Below, in pieces: positions 15,701 to 22,569 of a stretch of DNA of 32,956 bases. The notes below the pieces were generated by a model. That model worked only from the letters and a program-made list of their open reading frames with translations, was not told the origin of the DNA and did no database searches. Position numbers and translations under genes: made by a program. Origin of the DNA: Elusimicrobia bacterium GWC2_61_19 (GTDB lineage Bacteria; Elusimicrobiota; Elusimicrobia; Elusimicrobiales; UBA9959). Every line of letters starts with the position of its first letter. Position 1 is the stretch's first letter. Where the stretch lies: assembly GCA_001799795.1 (NCBI GenBank), contig MGUD01000020.1, forward strand, positions 3,774 through 36,729, written 5' to 3'.

Positions 15701-15806
15701 CGGCACCGCCACCCGCTACGAGCTGGAGTTCAAGCGCGGCAAACCGGTGCACCGCAAAGAAGTGGAATACTACAAGATGATAGAAGGCGCCTACGCGGTG
15801 AAATAG
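12786..15806 (+). CDS. nrdD: Anaerobic (class III) ribonucleotide reductase NrdD fused to a redoxin domain
   Basis: The enzyme reduces ribonucleoside triphosphates under anaerobic conditions using a glycyl radical. The 1006 residues comprise an N-terminal ATP-cone (about 3-95), the ten-stranded barrel core, QCCRL with C573/C574 as likely active-site cysteines, a zinc site C834/C837/C848/C851, and the glycyl-radical loop with G864 in IVGYFSNLSGWN. The last 100 residues form a glutaredoxin/thioredoxin-like domain with C917-G-M-C920 and a cis-proline-type PIPTV segment. This is a probable built-in reductant instead of formate. I chose ATG at 12786, preceded by GAGGGG inside the nrdR end. A longer frame from 12741 would overlap nrdR. 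Confidence 0.95.
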   Translation: MNEFFPKVIKKRDGKVAPFNLDKIKAAIYKAAYTLGGRDEDKAVEVANEVARRLNKNFTAHNKIPNVDDSNAVCVEVLREKGFDRTADKFESYSLDRSRVRRSGLTVKKKAGRADITDQMLLVQSITNETIEAFDRKKLADALEKEYQLSRDLADMIAKETENDAYELSEKYGTKNFDTQFLRRISEAHLSMMGIPLKNSALAMPLSTIDSLVFGSSKENSNITSNNPEAVNLGIAEYVLKQFNLRKVFSEEIAEAHNSGTIHIHDLGYPQRVYCSSHSIEYIKKYGLDKIVSNLQNKSQPAKSAMVLNGHIQTFLASMQSRYAGALGFGFLNILYAPMLNCPEVLVEGELEGKPVRIKKDTLEAMVEAGTVSWTDGTAVPYFKKTGEVRTLNKLSRKEMRQIAQNLIFSASQNAFSRGGQTLFIDFNMHTGVPQYMHNVPAMGPGGKYMLEDKAGNVELVDEAPRYKGVEGDSRNGDVVHPDDGRRFITYGDPRMVKTAQEFAIELMKVWEDGDKYGIQFAFPKCDLHVSREALENPDEREVYDYGCRLATKNGSTYFMFDRDGAGATLAQCCRLKEKVTDPYLLKHPENIRFTGFQNVTINLPQAAFKGKTLKGTLAQIDKAIDLAVKAHLQKKAYTQTLLDTDGSPLRSLGIPSDDGTPYVNLEKATYIMGLIGLNEVVQYLTGKELHESKDAYETGLQVIDHMHQTINAMRALYGLKITLEETPAESATQKLAKGDMARFPEAKKVIKGDLKKAPYYTNSVHLNPGANVSILDRIELQSKFHDMIESGSIIHVYCGESQIPPASIGELIEKTYRNTRASQVTVSPEFTHCNNCHTNYFGFKDKCGRCGSEDMTKRTKIVGYFSNLSGWNDSQLEISRAREAVAHHYADFAPKVSWLHEKDASKKVMVFGKAGCGMCEEAKASLTKALKEKGMEIPVEFHDLTTQEARMVAARWNVPLDPIPTVLVKNNGTATRYELEFKRGKPVHRKEVEYYKMIEGAYAVK

Positions 15807-15814
15807 GCGTCTGC

Positions 15815-15934
15815 CAGGCGGCCCGGGGTAGAAAAAACAGCGTCGCGCACACCGTGCGCGCGCTTCCGGCTCTCGGCTGCCGCGCTTACGTAAGCGGCAG
15901 CCTCCGAGACGGTTTTTCTAACCCGGGCCGCCTG
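15815..15934. repeat. 120-bp branched palindrome (three-way-junction type)
   Basis: A 24-bp imperfect outer stem pairs 15815-15838 (CAGGCGGCCCGGGG then TAGAAAAAAC) with 15911-15934. Inside are two hairpins: GCGCAC-ACC-GTGCGC (15845-15859) and a longer one at 15871-15909 with TCTCGG/CCGAGA, CTGCC/GGCAG and GCTTAC/GTAAGC arms. The right outer arm contains TTTTT, so it may also end nrdD transcripts. It could be a REP/MITE-like insertion. Confidence 0.75.
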
Positions 15935-15967
15935 TCATCCGCGGGGAAATAAATAATGGAGGGGTGG

Positions 15968-15983
15968 CCGGGGAACACCCCGG
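15968..15983. repeat. Short GC hairpin upstream of nrdG
   Basis: CCGGGG-AACA-CCCCGG forms a perfect 6-bp stem. No U-run follows, and it lies 48 bp before nrdG in an otherwise AT-rich stretch that probably holds the nrdG promoter. Confidence 0.5.
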
Positions 15984-16030
15984 ACAGGCCCCCGACTGGG
16001 CATCTTGCGTTTTAATTTAAATATTTAAAT

Positions 16031-16756
16031 ATGAAAATAGGCGCGGCACTTGGGTTTAATCTTATCGACTATCCCGGCAGGATAGCCGCCGTGGCTTTTA
16101 CACCGGGGTGCAACTACCTGTGCCCCCATTGCCACGCCGCGCCGCTGCTGGCCAACGCCAAGGATATAGGCGACGCCGGCTTCCTGGAGTACCTCGAAAC
16201 CGTAAAAGAATGGGTCACCGGCGTAGTCATCTGCGGCGGCGAACCCACCCTGCAGCCCGACCTCCTCCCCTTCATAAAAGAAATACGCAGCCGCAACCTC
16301 GCCGTAAAACTCGACACCAACGGCAGCCACCCCAAAGTCCTCGCCCAGCTGCTCGCCCAGGGCCTGGTAGACTACATAGCCATGGACGTAAAAGGCCCCG
16401 AGTCCCTCTGGCCCGCCACCGCCGGCGTGCCCGGCCACCAAGCCGCCATGCTTGAAAGCATCAAGCTGGTCTGCCAGTTCCCCGTTTACGAATACCGCAC
16501 CACCATCGCCCCCGTCATCCGCGCCGACAACACCATCTCTTTCCTTACCGCCCCCGAAATGGCCGCCGCCGCCCGATTGATAATTGAAACCACCGGCAGC
16601 CCGGCCCACAAATACTACGTCCAGAAATTCATCCCCCGCAAAGACGGCCTGTTGGACGCGCGCCTTGAGGCCTTCCCCGAAACCCCCATACAGCTTTTAC
16701 AGGACATCCACAAAGAAGTCCTGAAACATCTGCCGAACACCCAGGTAAGAGGATAA
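16031..16756 (+). CDS. nrdG: Anaerobic ribonucleotide reductase activating enzyme (radical SAM)
   Basis: The 241-residue radical-SAM protein would install the glycyl radical on NrdD. The cluster-binding motif is C27-N-Y-L-C31-P-H-C34 (CX3CX2C). GGEPTLQ follows at about residue 74 as the SAM-contacting motif, and DTNGS at about 97. The N-terminus GFNLIDYPGRIAAVAFTPGC is characteristic of this NrdG subgroup. Its position after nrdD supports the role, although a 224-bp gap with a large palindrome separates them. The start follows an AT-rich stretch (TTTAAATATTTAAAT) with no ribosome site, so it may be leaderless or weakly translated. Confidence 0.92.
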   Translation: MKIGAALGFNLIDYPGRIAAVAFTPGCNYLCPHCHAAPLLANAKDIGDAGFLEYLETVKEWVTGVVICGGEPTLQPDLLPFIKEIRSRNLAVKLDTNGSHPKVLAQLLAQGLVDYIAMDVKGPESLWPATAGVPGHQAAMLESIKLVCQFPVYEYRTTIAPVIRADNTISFLTAPEMAAAARLIIETTGSPAHKYYVQKFIPRKDGLLDARLEAFPETPIQLLQDIHKEVLKHLPNTQVRG

Positions 16757-16760
16757 AATA

Positions 16761-17204
16761 ATGAGCAAACTAGAAATAGCCGTACAGAAACTCCACGCCG
16801 ACGTGAAAATGCCCGCCTACGCCCACGAAGGCGACGCCGGCCTGGACCTTTACTCCACCATTAACCACACCCTGCAGCCCGGCGAGCGCGTGCTCATCCC
16901 CACCGGCCTGAAGATGGCCATCCCCCACGGCTACGAAGGCCAGGTGCGCCCCAAGAGCGGCCTCGCCCTCAAGCACGGCCTCACCGTCCTCAACACCCCC
17001 GGCACCGTGGACGCCCCCTACCGCGGCGAAGTCGGCGTCATCCTCATCAACCTGGACCCCAAAGCGGCCTACGAAGTAAAAAAAGGCGAGAAAGTCGCCC
17101 AGATGGTCTTCAATAAAATAGAATACGCCACCTTCGTCGAGGCCGCCGACCTCACCGCCACCACCCGCGGCGAAGGCGGCTTCGGCAGCACCGGCAAGCA
17201 TTAA
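16761..17204 (+). CDS. dut: Deoxyuridine 5'-triphosphate nucleotidohydrolase (dUTPase)
   Basis: The 147-residue trimeric-type dUTPase hydrolyses dUTP to dUMP and pyrophosphate, preventing uracil incorporation and feeding dTMP synthesis. Motif 1 is GDAGLDLYS, motif 2 PKSGLALKHG, motif 3 GTVDAPYRGEVGVILIN with the catalytic Asp, motif 4 KGEKVAQMVF, and motif 5 RGEGGFGSTG at the C-terminus. It starts 4 bp after nrdG with AAGAGGATAAAATA as ribosome site, so nrdG and dut form one unit ending at the terminator 17233-17260. Confidence 0.97.
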   Translation: MSKLEIAVQKLHADVKMPAYAHEGDAGLDLYSTINHTLQPGERVLIPTGLKMAIPHGYEGQVRPKSGLALKHGLTVLNTPGTVDAPYRGEVGVILINLDPKAAYEVKKGEKVAQMVFNKIEYATFVEAADLTATTRGEGGFGSTGKH

Positions 17205-17232
17205 GCGGCCCGTCCTACGCAGGCCCAGGAAA

Positions 17233-17260
17233 AGCCCCGCGCGATCCGCGGGGCTTTTTT
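17233..17260 (+). terminator. Intrinsic terminator after dut
   Basis: AGCCCCGCG (17233-17241) and CGCGGGGCT (17247-17255) form a 9-bp stem with a 5-base loop, followed by TTTTT. An A-run on the left allows some minus-strand function. Confidence 0.92.
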
Positions 17261-17414
17261 GCCGGCCGCCAGACAGTGATCAATAGGCACTAGGGCCAGG
17301 GCGGATAGGCCATTTTACTGGAGAAGATGGGACTTTGTGTCCATCCGGAGCCGGGGGCCGGCTGCTAGAATATCAGTGTTGAGCAATGCTTTAGGGGGGG
17401 CGAGGGGGGGGCGA
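17261..17414. other. Gene-free spacer with a G-rich tract
   Basis: No gene is visible. A GATGG...CCATC inverted repeat lies near 17328-17347. Two units of G7-8 followed by CGA, then GGGG (about 17394-17418), form a G-quadruplex-capable run abutting the MITE-like element. Confidence 0.5.
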
Positions 17415-17498
17415 GGGGACGCTGATGAATTGATTCCTAATTATTATCCAACAAGAAGCGACTAAGCCTTGATTAGGAAACAATTCATCAGCGTCCCC
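17415..17498. mobile_element. 84-bp MITE-like palindrome sharing the RAYT tip
   Basis: The ends are inverted repeats of about 27 bp with one mismatch: GGGGACGCTGATGAATTG (left, from 17415) and its complement (right, to 17498), followed by TTCCTAAT. The central 30 bp is unpaired. The first nine bases GGGGACGCT are the same as the tips of the RAYT element at 10197-11338, but the rest differs. It is too short to encode a protein and is probably mobilised in trans by a RAYT. Confidence 0.7.
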
Positions 17499-17510
17499 TA
17501 CATCCCCACC

Positions 17511-19814
17511 CTACATCCCCAGCGCGACATCGGTGACGGGGATGCCTTCGGTTTTGGCGGTGGCGGACAGGGTGGCGTCTTTGGTGAGGATGATGATCTG
17601 CCAGCCGGTGGTCTTGTGGAAATTGCCAAGCAGCTTGATGGCGGCCCGCTCGCGCGCCGTGTCCAGCGTGTAGAACGGCTCGTCCAGCACTAAGAGCGCA
17701 GGCGCCAGGCCTTCCGGCGTCAGCCGCGCCCTGTGCGCTATGGTCAGCCGCGCCGCCAGCATGAACAGGTCACGCATGCCCGAAGAAAGATTTTTAACGG
17801 AGCGCTTTATCCCGCCCGCGTCGGTAACCGCCGCGCCGGCCGCGTCGAAGACTTTGAACTCGGCGTAAACCTCGGGCAGCACGGCCCTTAAAGTAGTGGT
17901 CACTTCTTTGCCCAGCGTCTCAAAAGCCATGGCCGAAGTTTCCGCCAGCCGCGTGAAGGCGCCGGCCGCCAGGGCGTAGGCCTTGGCCTGCAGCTCCAGC
18001 TCGGCCAGTTCCGCTTTCTCCAGCTCCAGCTCGGTCTCCGCCTGGTTCAGCCGCGCCGGCAGGCCGCCCAGCCGCGCCTCGGAGACGGCCCGGGCCGTGT
18101 CCAGCGCCGCGGTTACTTTATTGAGCGCCGCCTCGGCCTCATGCGCCTTTTCGGCCAGCCCGGTGAGTTCGTGCCGCAGGCGCGCCAGTTCGGCGTCGGC
18201 GCCGGGGGCCGGTTCCACGCCGCGCCGCTCCAAGTCGCCGTTCTCGGCGAAAAGCTTGTCCTTGAAATCTTCCTCGCTGGCGCAGCCAAGGCCGCCGGCC
18301 AGGGCCAGCACCCGCTGTTCCATGTCGCCTGCGCGGGCCGCAAGGCGCTTGTGGTCGGCCGCCTTGGCCAGGTAATCGTCCTCGTCCGCGCAGCCCAGCG
18401 CCTTAAACCAGGCCGCCACCGCGTCCGCGGCCTCTACGGCCGCCTGAGCGCGTTCGGCCGCGGTCTGCCCGGCCGCTGTTACGCCGCCCTTAAAACCGAG
18501 TATCTCGGCTTTTTTTGCCTCGCAGGCCGCATTGGCCGCCTGGTGCTCCGCCTGCGCTTTGGCGATAAAGGCCCGCGCGGCCTCCAGGCCGGCGGTGGGG
18601 AAAGTTTCCGGCGAGACCGCCGCCCAGTCGCCGGTAAAGCCGGCCAGGAAAGCCGCTACTTCTTCGGGCGTGTGCCCGGACAGCGTTTCTGTTTTGGAAA
18701 GTTTTATGCCCGCCCAGGCCGCCGCCGCTATTATGCCGGCCGCCGCCACGTAGGGGATAACGCTGTCGCCGCCGCTAAAGCCCACCAGTGCCGCCAGCGC
18801 CGCGCCGGCGCCCCAGATGCCCCAGCGCATCTTCTTGTCCACGCCCACGGTCACCCTTTCAGGTTCGGCGGCGAACTGCGCCACCCGCGCGGAGAACCCT
18901 GCGGCCAGATCGCTCTGGAGCTTGAACGTCTTAGCGCGCTGCTCCAGTTGCTCAAGCGCGGCCTCGGCGGCAGCTAAAGCCGCCTGCTTTTCGGCCAGGC
19001 CGGCCTCGCCGGCGGCGGCTGTCTTTTCGGCTTCCAGTTGCGTTTCCTTTAAAGGTTTGTAGCCCGGCACCCCGTCCTCGGCAAAGGCCGCCATGGCCGC
19101 GGCCGCTTCGCGCGCTTCTTTAAGTTCGCGCAGCGCTTTAAGCCCGGCCAGCACAACGGCGCGTCGCACCGCGTCCGAGAGTTTCTCTATCCCGGCCGTT
19201 AAATCCTTAACCTCGCCGTTCCTGGCGTCCAGCTCGGCGGCCCTTTGCGTCTTTTCTTCCGTCAGGCGCTCGGCTTCGGCCGCACTGGCGATAATGGCGT
19301 CGTGCTCGTTCTTCAGCGCCGCTATGGCCTGTTCGCGGTCCTTTATGGCTTCGCGCAGGCGCCTTATGCCGGCCTGCACCGAACCTTTGCGCACGCTTTC
19401 GGCCTTGTCGGTAAGCCCGGCCGCCAGCTGGGCCGGGTTAAGCCCGGCGTTGAGCAGCGCGTTCTCGGCCGCCAGCGACCAGGCCGAATCGCTTTTGTTC
19501 TCCGGGTGATGCACGCCCAGCTCGCCGCCGCGTATGGCGAAGATCTCTATAAATTCATTGTCGGTGAAGGCCAGGGGGGAGGCGCCTTCCTCCCAGACCA
19601 GGGCGGCTTTGCGCAGCGCCGTGTAGCGGCCGGCCAGGTTCTTCCACAACGGCCGGCCCTCGTGGCGCGACTCCGCGCACAGCGTGTCGAACAGCGCGTC
19701 GAAGACGGTGGTTTTGCCTGCCTCGTTGGGTCCGGTTATAACGGTGAAAGGGCCAAGGGCCAGCTCGGTCTTGCGGAACTTGCCGAAGTCGGGCATGTCC
19801 AGGCGGCTTATCAT
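17511..19814 (-). CDS. SbcC/Rad50-like ATPase with central membrane segment (YhaN-like)
   Basis: The 767-residue protein has an N-terminal ABC-type half with Walker A GPNEAGKTT (28-36), long Ala/Glu-rich coiled coils (about 165-310 and 400-640), and a C-terminal half with the signature LSSGMRD (676-682), Walker B LLVLDEPF (707-714) and a D-loop-like TLDT. Between the coils (about 331-373) are two hydrophobic segments rich in Ala/Gly where Rad50 has its zinc hook. This arrangement matches the YhaN type of Firmicutes rather than classical SbcC. It overlaps the phosphoesterase gene by 4 bp (ATGA), supporting a two-subunit complex. The likely role is DNA-end processing or recombination, possibly near the membrane. 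Confidence 0.88.
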   Translation of the reverse strand: MISRLDMPDFGKFRKTELALGPFTVITGPNEAGKTTVFDALFDTLCAESRHEGRPLWKNLAGRYTALRKAALVWEEGASPLAFTDNEFIEIFAIRGGELGVHHPENKSDSAWSLAAENALLNAGLNPAQLAAGLTDKAESVRKGSVQAGIRRLREAIKDREQAIAALKNEHDAIIASAAEAERLTEEKTQRAAELDARNGEVKDLTAGIEKLSDAVRRAVVLAGLKALRELKEAREAAAAMAAFAEDGVPGYKPLKETQLEAEKTAAAGEAGLAEKQAALAAAEAALEQLEQRAKTFKLQSDLAAGFSARVAQFAAEPERVTVGVDKKMRWGIWGAGAALAALVGFSGGDSVIPYVAAAGIIAAAAWAGIKLSKTETLSGHTPEEVAAFLAGFTGDWAAVSPETFPTAGLEAARAFIAKAQAEHQAANAACEAKKAEILGFKGGVTAAGQTAAERAQAAVEAADAVAAWFKALGCADEDDYLAKAADHKRLAARAGDMEQRVLALAGGLGCASEEDFKDKLFAENGDLERRGVEPAPGADAELARLRHELTGLAEKAHEAEAALNKVTAALDTARAVSEARLGGLPARLNQAETELELEKAELAELELQAKAYALAAGAFTRLAETSAMAFETLGKEVTTTLRAVLPEVYAEFKVFDAAGAAVTDAGGIKRSVKNLSSGMRDLFMLAARLTIAHRARLTPEGLAPALLVLDEPFYTLDTARERAAIKLLGNFHKTTGWQIIILTKDATLSATAKTEGIPVTDVALGM

Positions 19815-20911
19815 TTGGCCTCCCGGAGCTTGGCGGCCAGTTCTTCCAGCCCGTACTGCCGCGCCAGCAGCCAGCAGCGGTAATCCCTGCCCTGCTCCGC
19901 CGCCGGCTCTATCTTATCCATTTCTTCTAAGAAAGCTTTCGTAAGACTGTGGGTGGACAATTCCGCCGCCACAACGGTGTCGGTGTCCACAATGGCCAGG
20001 CGGGCGCTGTCTTTAAGCCGCGCCTGCAGCGCCGCGGCCGTGGCCTTGGCGGCGTGCTCGTCCTCTACCACACCGGTAAGCGTTATCTTCACCAGGTCCA
20101 GCGCCGTGGCCGCGGCGGCCGCCTTGTCGGCGTCGGCCGGGTTAAGCGCGCCGGCCAGGTCCAGCGGCAGGCGGTATTCCTTGAACAGCCCGGCGGACTT
20201 CAATTCCACCGTGCGCACGGCGGGGGCGGCGTCGCCCAGGCGCACCACGCAGACGCGCCGCGGCCCCGCCTCGCGCGGATGGGCCCGCCACACCCGGGCC
20301 GAACCGGGGTAACAGGCCAGGGCCCGGCCCAGCGCGGCCTGCCGCCCGGCGTGCACGTGGCCCATGGCGGCGTAATCCACCTGGTAGCGGCTGAAAAGAT
20401 CGTCGTCTATAACGCCGGCGCGGGCGTCGGTTTCTTCCTCGGGGCCGGTATAAATAGTGGAGTTGAGCGCGTGCACCACGGCTATGCGCGTGGCGCCGGG
20501 CTTTTTTGGGGGGACCGGCCAGTCGCGGTAGCCGTCGTAAGACTCGGCGTGCGGCACGCAGAGGAATTCCAGCTCCCCGGCCTCTATCAGCGAGAAAGGC
20601 CGCGCCGCGGCGAACAGCAGGGGGTCCAGGTTATAGGCGGTCAGGTCGGCGGTGGCGCCGCGGCCTTCGTGGTTGCCGGGTATATAAATTATGGGGACGC
20701 CGGCCTCGGCCAGCGGTTTGAACTTAGCGCAGACCTCGGAGCGCAGCGCTTCGAAATCGCCGAAGGAGTCGAACATATCTCCGGCCAGCACCAGCGCGTC
20801 CGGCTTTTCGGCCAGGGCCAGGGAAATTATTTCGTCCAGCACGCCGTAGCAATAGGACAGCTCTTCGCCGTCTTCTATATGCAGGTCAGCCGCGTGAATA
20901 ATTTTAGCCAT
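19811..20911 (-). CDS. SbcD/Mre11/YhaO-like metallophosphoesterase
   Basis: The 366-residue protein has calcineurin-type phosphoesterase motifs: AADLHIED (I), LAGDMFDSFGD (II), IPGNHEGRG (III), VVHAL (IV) and GHVHAGR (V). All expected metal ligands are present. The C-terminal about 120 residues would hold the capping and ATPase-binding parts. It is translated just before, and coupled to, the YhaN/SbcC-like ATPase, which is the usual order for Mre11-Rad50 type nuclease complexes. It is divergent to the 5'-nucleotidase gene across 95 bp. Confidence 0.9.
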   Translation of the reverse strand: MAKIIHAADLHIEDGEELSYCYGVLDEIISLALAEKPDALVLAGDMFDSFGDFEALRSEVCAKFKPLAEAGVPIIYIPGNHEGRGATADLTAYNLDPLLFAAARPFSLIEAGELEFLCVPHAESYDGYRDWPVPPKKPGATRIAVVHALNSTIYTGPEEETDARAGVIDDDLFSRYQVDYAAMGHVHAGRQAALGRALACYPGSARVWRAHPREAGPRRVCVVRLGDAAPAVRTVELKSAGLFKEYRLPLDLAGALNPADADKAAAAATALDLVKITLTGVVEDEHAAKATAAALQARLKDSARLAIVDTDTVVAAELSTHSLTKAFLEEMDKIEPAAEQGRDYRCWLLARQYGLEELAAKLREAK

Positions 20912-21006
20912 TCGCCTTGTCCCTTATTATATTTTTTATTGGCCCCCGCCGCACGCCCGCGGCTGTTGAGCCCCTACCCCTACATTGCCTACAATATCCA
21001 TGTCCT

Positions 21007-22569
21007 ATGAAAAAAATATTCCTTTGCCTGACCGCCTTACTGGTTCTGACCGCGCTGCGCGCTACGGCCGCCACTTTAGCCGTTTACCACACTTCCGACG
21101 TGCACGGCTGGTACTCGGCCCGCCCCGCCCTGTGGGACAACGCCAATTCCACCCGCAGCATAGGCGGCTTTCCCGCCCTGTCGGCCCTGCTTAAAAAAGA
21201 AACCACGCCCTATATCCTGCTGGACTCCGGCGACATGTTCCAGGGCACGCCCGAAGGCATCCTCACCAAAGGCCTGGCCAGCGTTATCCTGATGAACCAG
21301 CTGCGCTACGCCGCGGCCGTGCCCGGCAACCACGACTACGACTATAGCGAAGCCCGGCTGCAGGCGATGGCCGTGCACGCGGCCTTCCCTTTGCTGGCCG
21401 CCAATATCTACGTAAAGAAAACCGGCGCCACGCCCGCCTACCTTAAGCCTTACACCATTGTTGAGAAGGACGGCAAACGCCTAGCCGTGCTGGGCCTGGC
21501 CGGCAAACACACCGCCGCCTCCACCCTGCCCGAGAATGTAAAGCACCTGGACTTCCGCGACGAAGCCGCCGAGGCCGCCCGCTGGCTGCCGGTGATAAAA
21601 AAAGATAACCCCGACGCCGTAATAGTGCTGGCCCATCTGGGCCTTAGCGAAGACCTCTCCCTTAAGCGGGTGGATATCTCCACCTGGACGTTCAACCCCG
21701 CGCCCCCCGGTACGCTGGCCGTGGCCAGGGCCGCGCAGGGGATAAACCTGGTGCTGGGCGGACATAACCACACCGCCTTCCTCAACGGCTATCACGACCC
21801 GGTCTCCGGCGCCTGGCTGGGCGAAAGCGGCTACGGCCTTTCCTATGTGACCCGCGCCGAAATGACTTTCGACGACGCTACCGGCAAACTGACCGGCATG
21901 GACGTAAAGCTTATCCCGCTTTGGACCGACCAGACCGGCGAAGACCCCGTGGTGCTGAATATGCTTTCCGGTTTCAACGCCGACGTCGAGGCTGCGATGG
22001 GTAAAGTGATCGGTAGCGCCGCCGCGGACCTTAAATTCTCGCCGGACGGGCTGGATTCCGGCATCGGCGGCTGGCTGTGCGATATTACGCGCCAGGCCGC
22101 CGGCGCCGACATGGCCTTCCACAACACCAAGGCCCTGCGCGCCGAAATAAAAAATGGCCCGGTGCGTCTGCGCGACCTTTACCAGGCCATGCCTTTCGAC
22201 AATACCATCGTCACCATGCGGCTTAACGGCGCCCAGATCAAAAAGCTCATGGCCGACAATCTGCGTCCCGACATGAGCTACATCCAGGTGTCCGGCCTTG
22301 AGGTCGGCTTTAAGCGCGGCCCCGGCGGCAAACCCGTAGATATCCAGCTCAAGCGCAACGGCCTGCCTGTCGGCCCCAAAGAGGTCTTCCTGGTGGCCAC
22401 CAATAATTACCTGGCCGGCGGCGGCACCGGCGGGGACGTCTTCGCCCGCGGCAAGGATATAAAAGACACGCTGGTGCAGGTGCGCGACGTGATGATAAAG
22501 GCCTTCGAGGCCGGCCCCGTCACCGCGCCCAAAACAGGCAGGATCGTCCTGACCCGTTCGCCCAAATGA
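21007..22569 (+). CDS. Secreted bifunctional 5'-nucleotidase/2',3'-cyclic phosphodiesterase-type enzyme
   Basis: The 520-residue exported protein has a signal peptide (MKKIFLCLTALLVLTALRATA, cleavage near residue 21). The metallophosphatase domain (about 22-270) carries HTSDVHGWY, LDSGDMFQG, GNHDYDY, VLAHLGLSED and GGHNHTAF. The C-terminal 5'-nucleotidase substrate domain (about 330-515) includes DSGIGGWLCDITRQAAGAD, FHNTKALRAEI and RDLYQAMPFDNTIVT. Enzymes of this UshA/CpdB class release nucleosides and phosphate in the periplasm. I chose ATG at 21007 because it gives a proper signal peptide. The frame extends to 20917 without one. The stop overlaps the next start (ATGA). Confidence 0.9.
   Translation: MKKIFLCLTALLVLTALRATAATLAVYHTSDVHGWYSARPALWDNANSTRSIGGFPALSALLKKETTPYILLDSGDMFQGTPEGILTKGLASVILMNQLRYAAAVPGNHDYDYSEARLQAMAVHAAFPLLAANIYVKKTGATPAYLKPYTIVEKDGKRLAVLGLAGKHTAASTLPENVKHLDFRDEAAEAARWLPVIKKDNPDAVIVLAHLGLSEDLSLKRVDISTWTFNPAPPGTLAVARAAQGINLVLGGHNHTAFLNGYHDPVSGAWLGESGYGLSYVTRAEMTFDDATGKLTGMDVKLIPLWTDQTGEDPVVLNMLSGFNADVEAAMGKVIGSAAADLKFSPDGLDSGIGGWLCDITRQAAGADMAFHNTKALRAEIKNGPVRLRDLYQAMPFDNTIVTMRLNGAQIKKLMADNLRPDMSYIQVSGLEVGFKRGPGGKPVDIQLKRNGLPVGPKEVFLVATNNYLAGGGTGGDVFARGKDIKDTLVQVRDVMIKAFEAGPVTAPKTGRIVLTRSPK

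Noticed and set aside
12777-15752. Very long minus-strand open frame opposite nrdD
   Set aside because: It is an antisense shadow produced by high GC and strong third-position bias of nrdD. It is His/Gly/Val-rich with no domain or ribosome site.
20690-20702. Additional GGGGACG tip-like sequence
   Set aside because: It lies within the SbcD-like coding region and has no inverted partner nearby.
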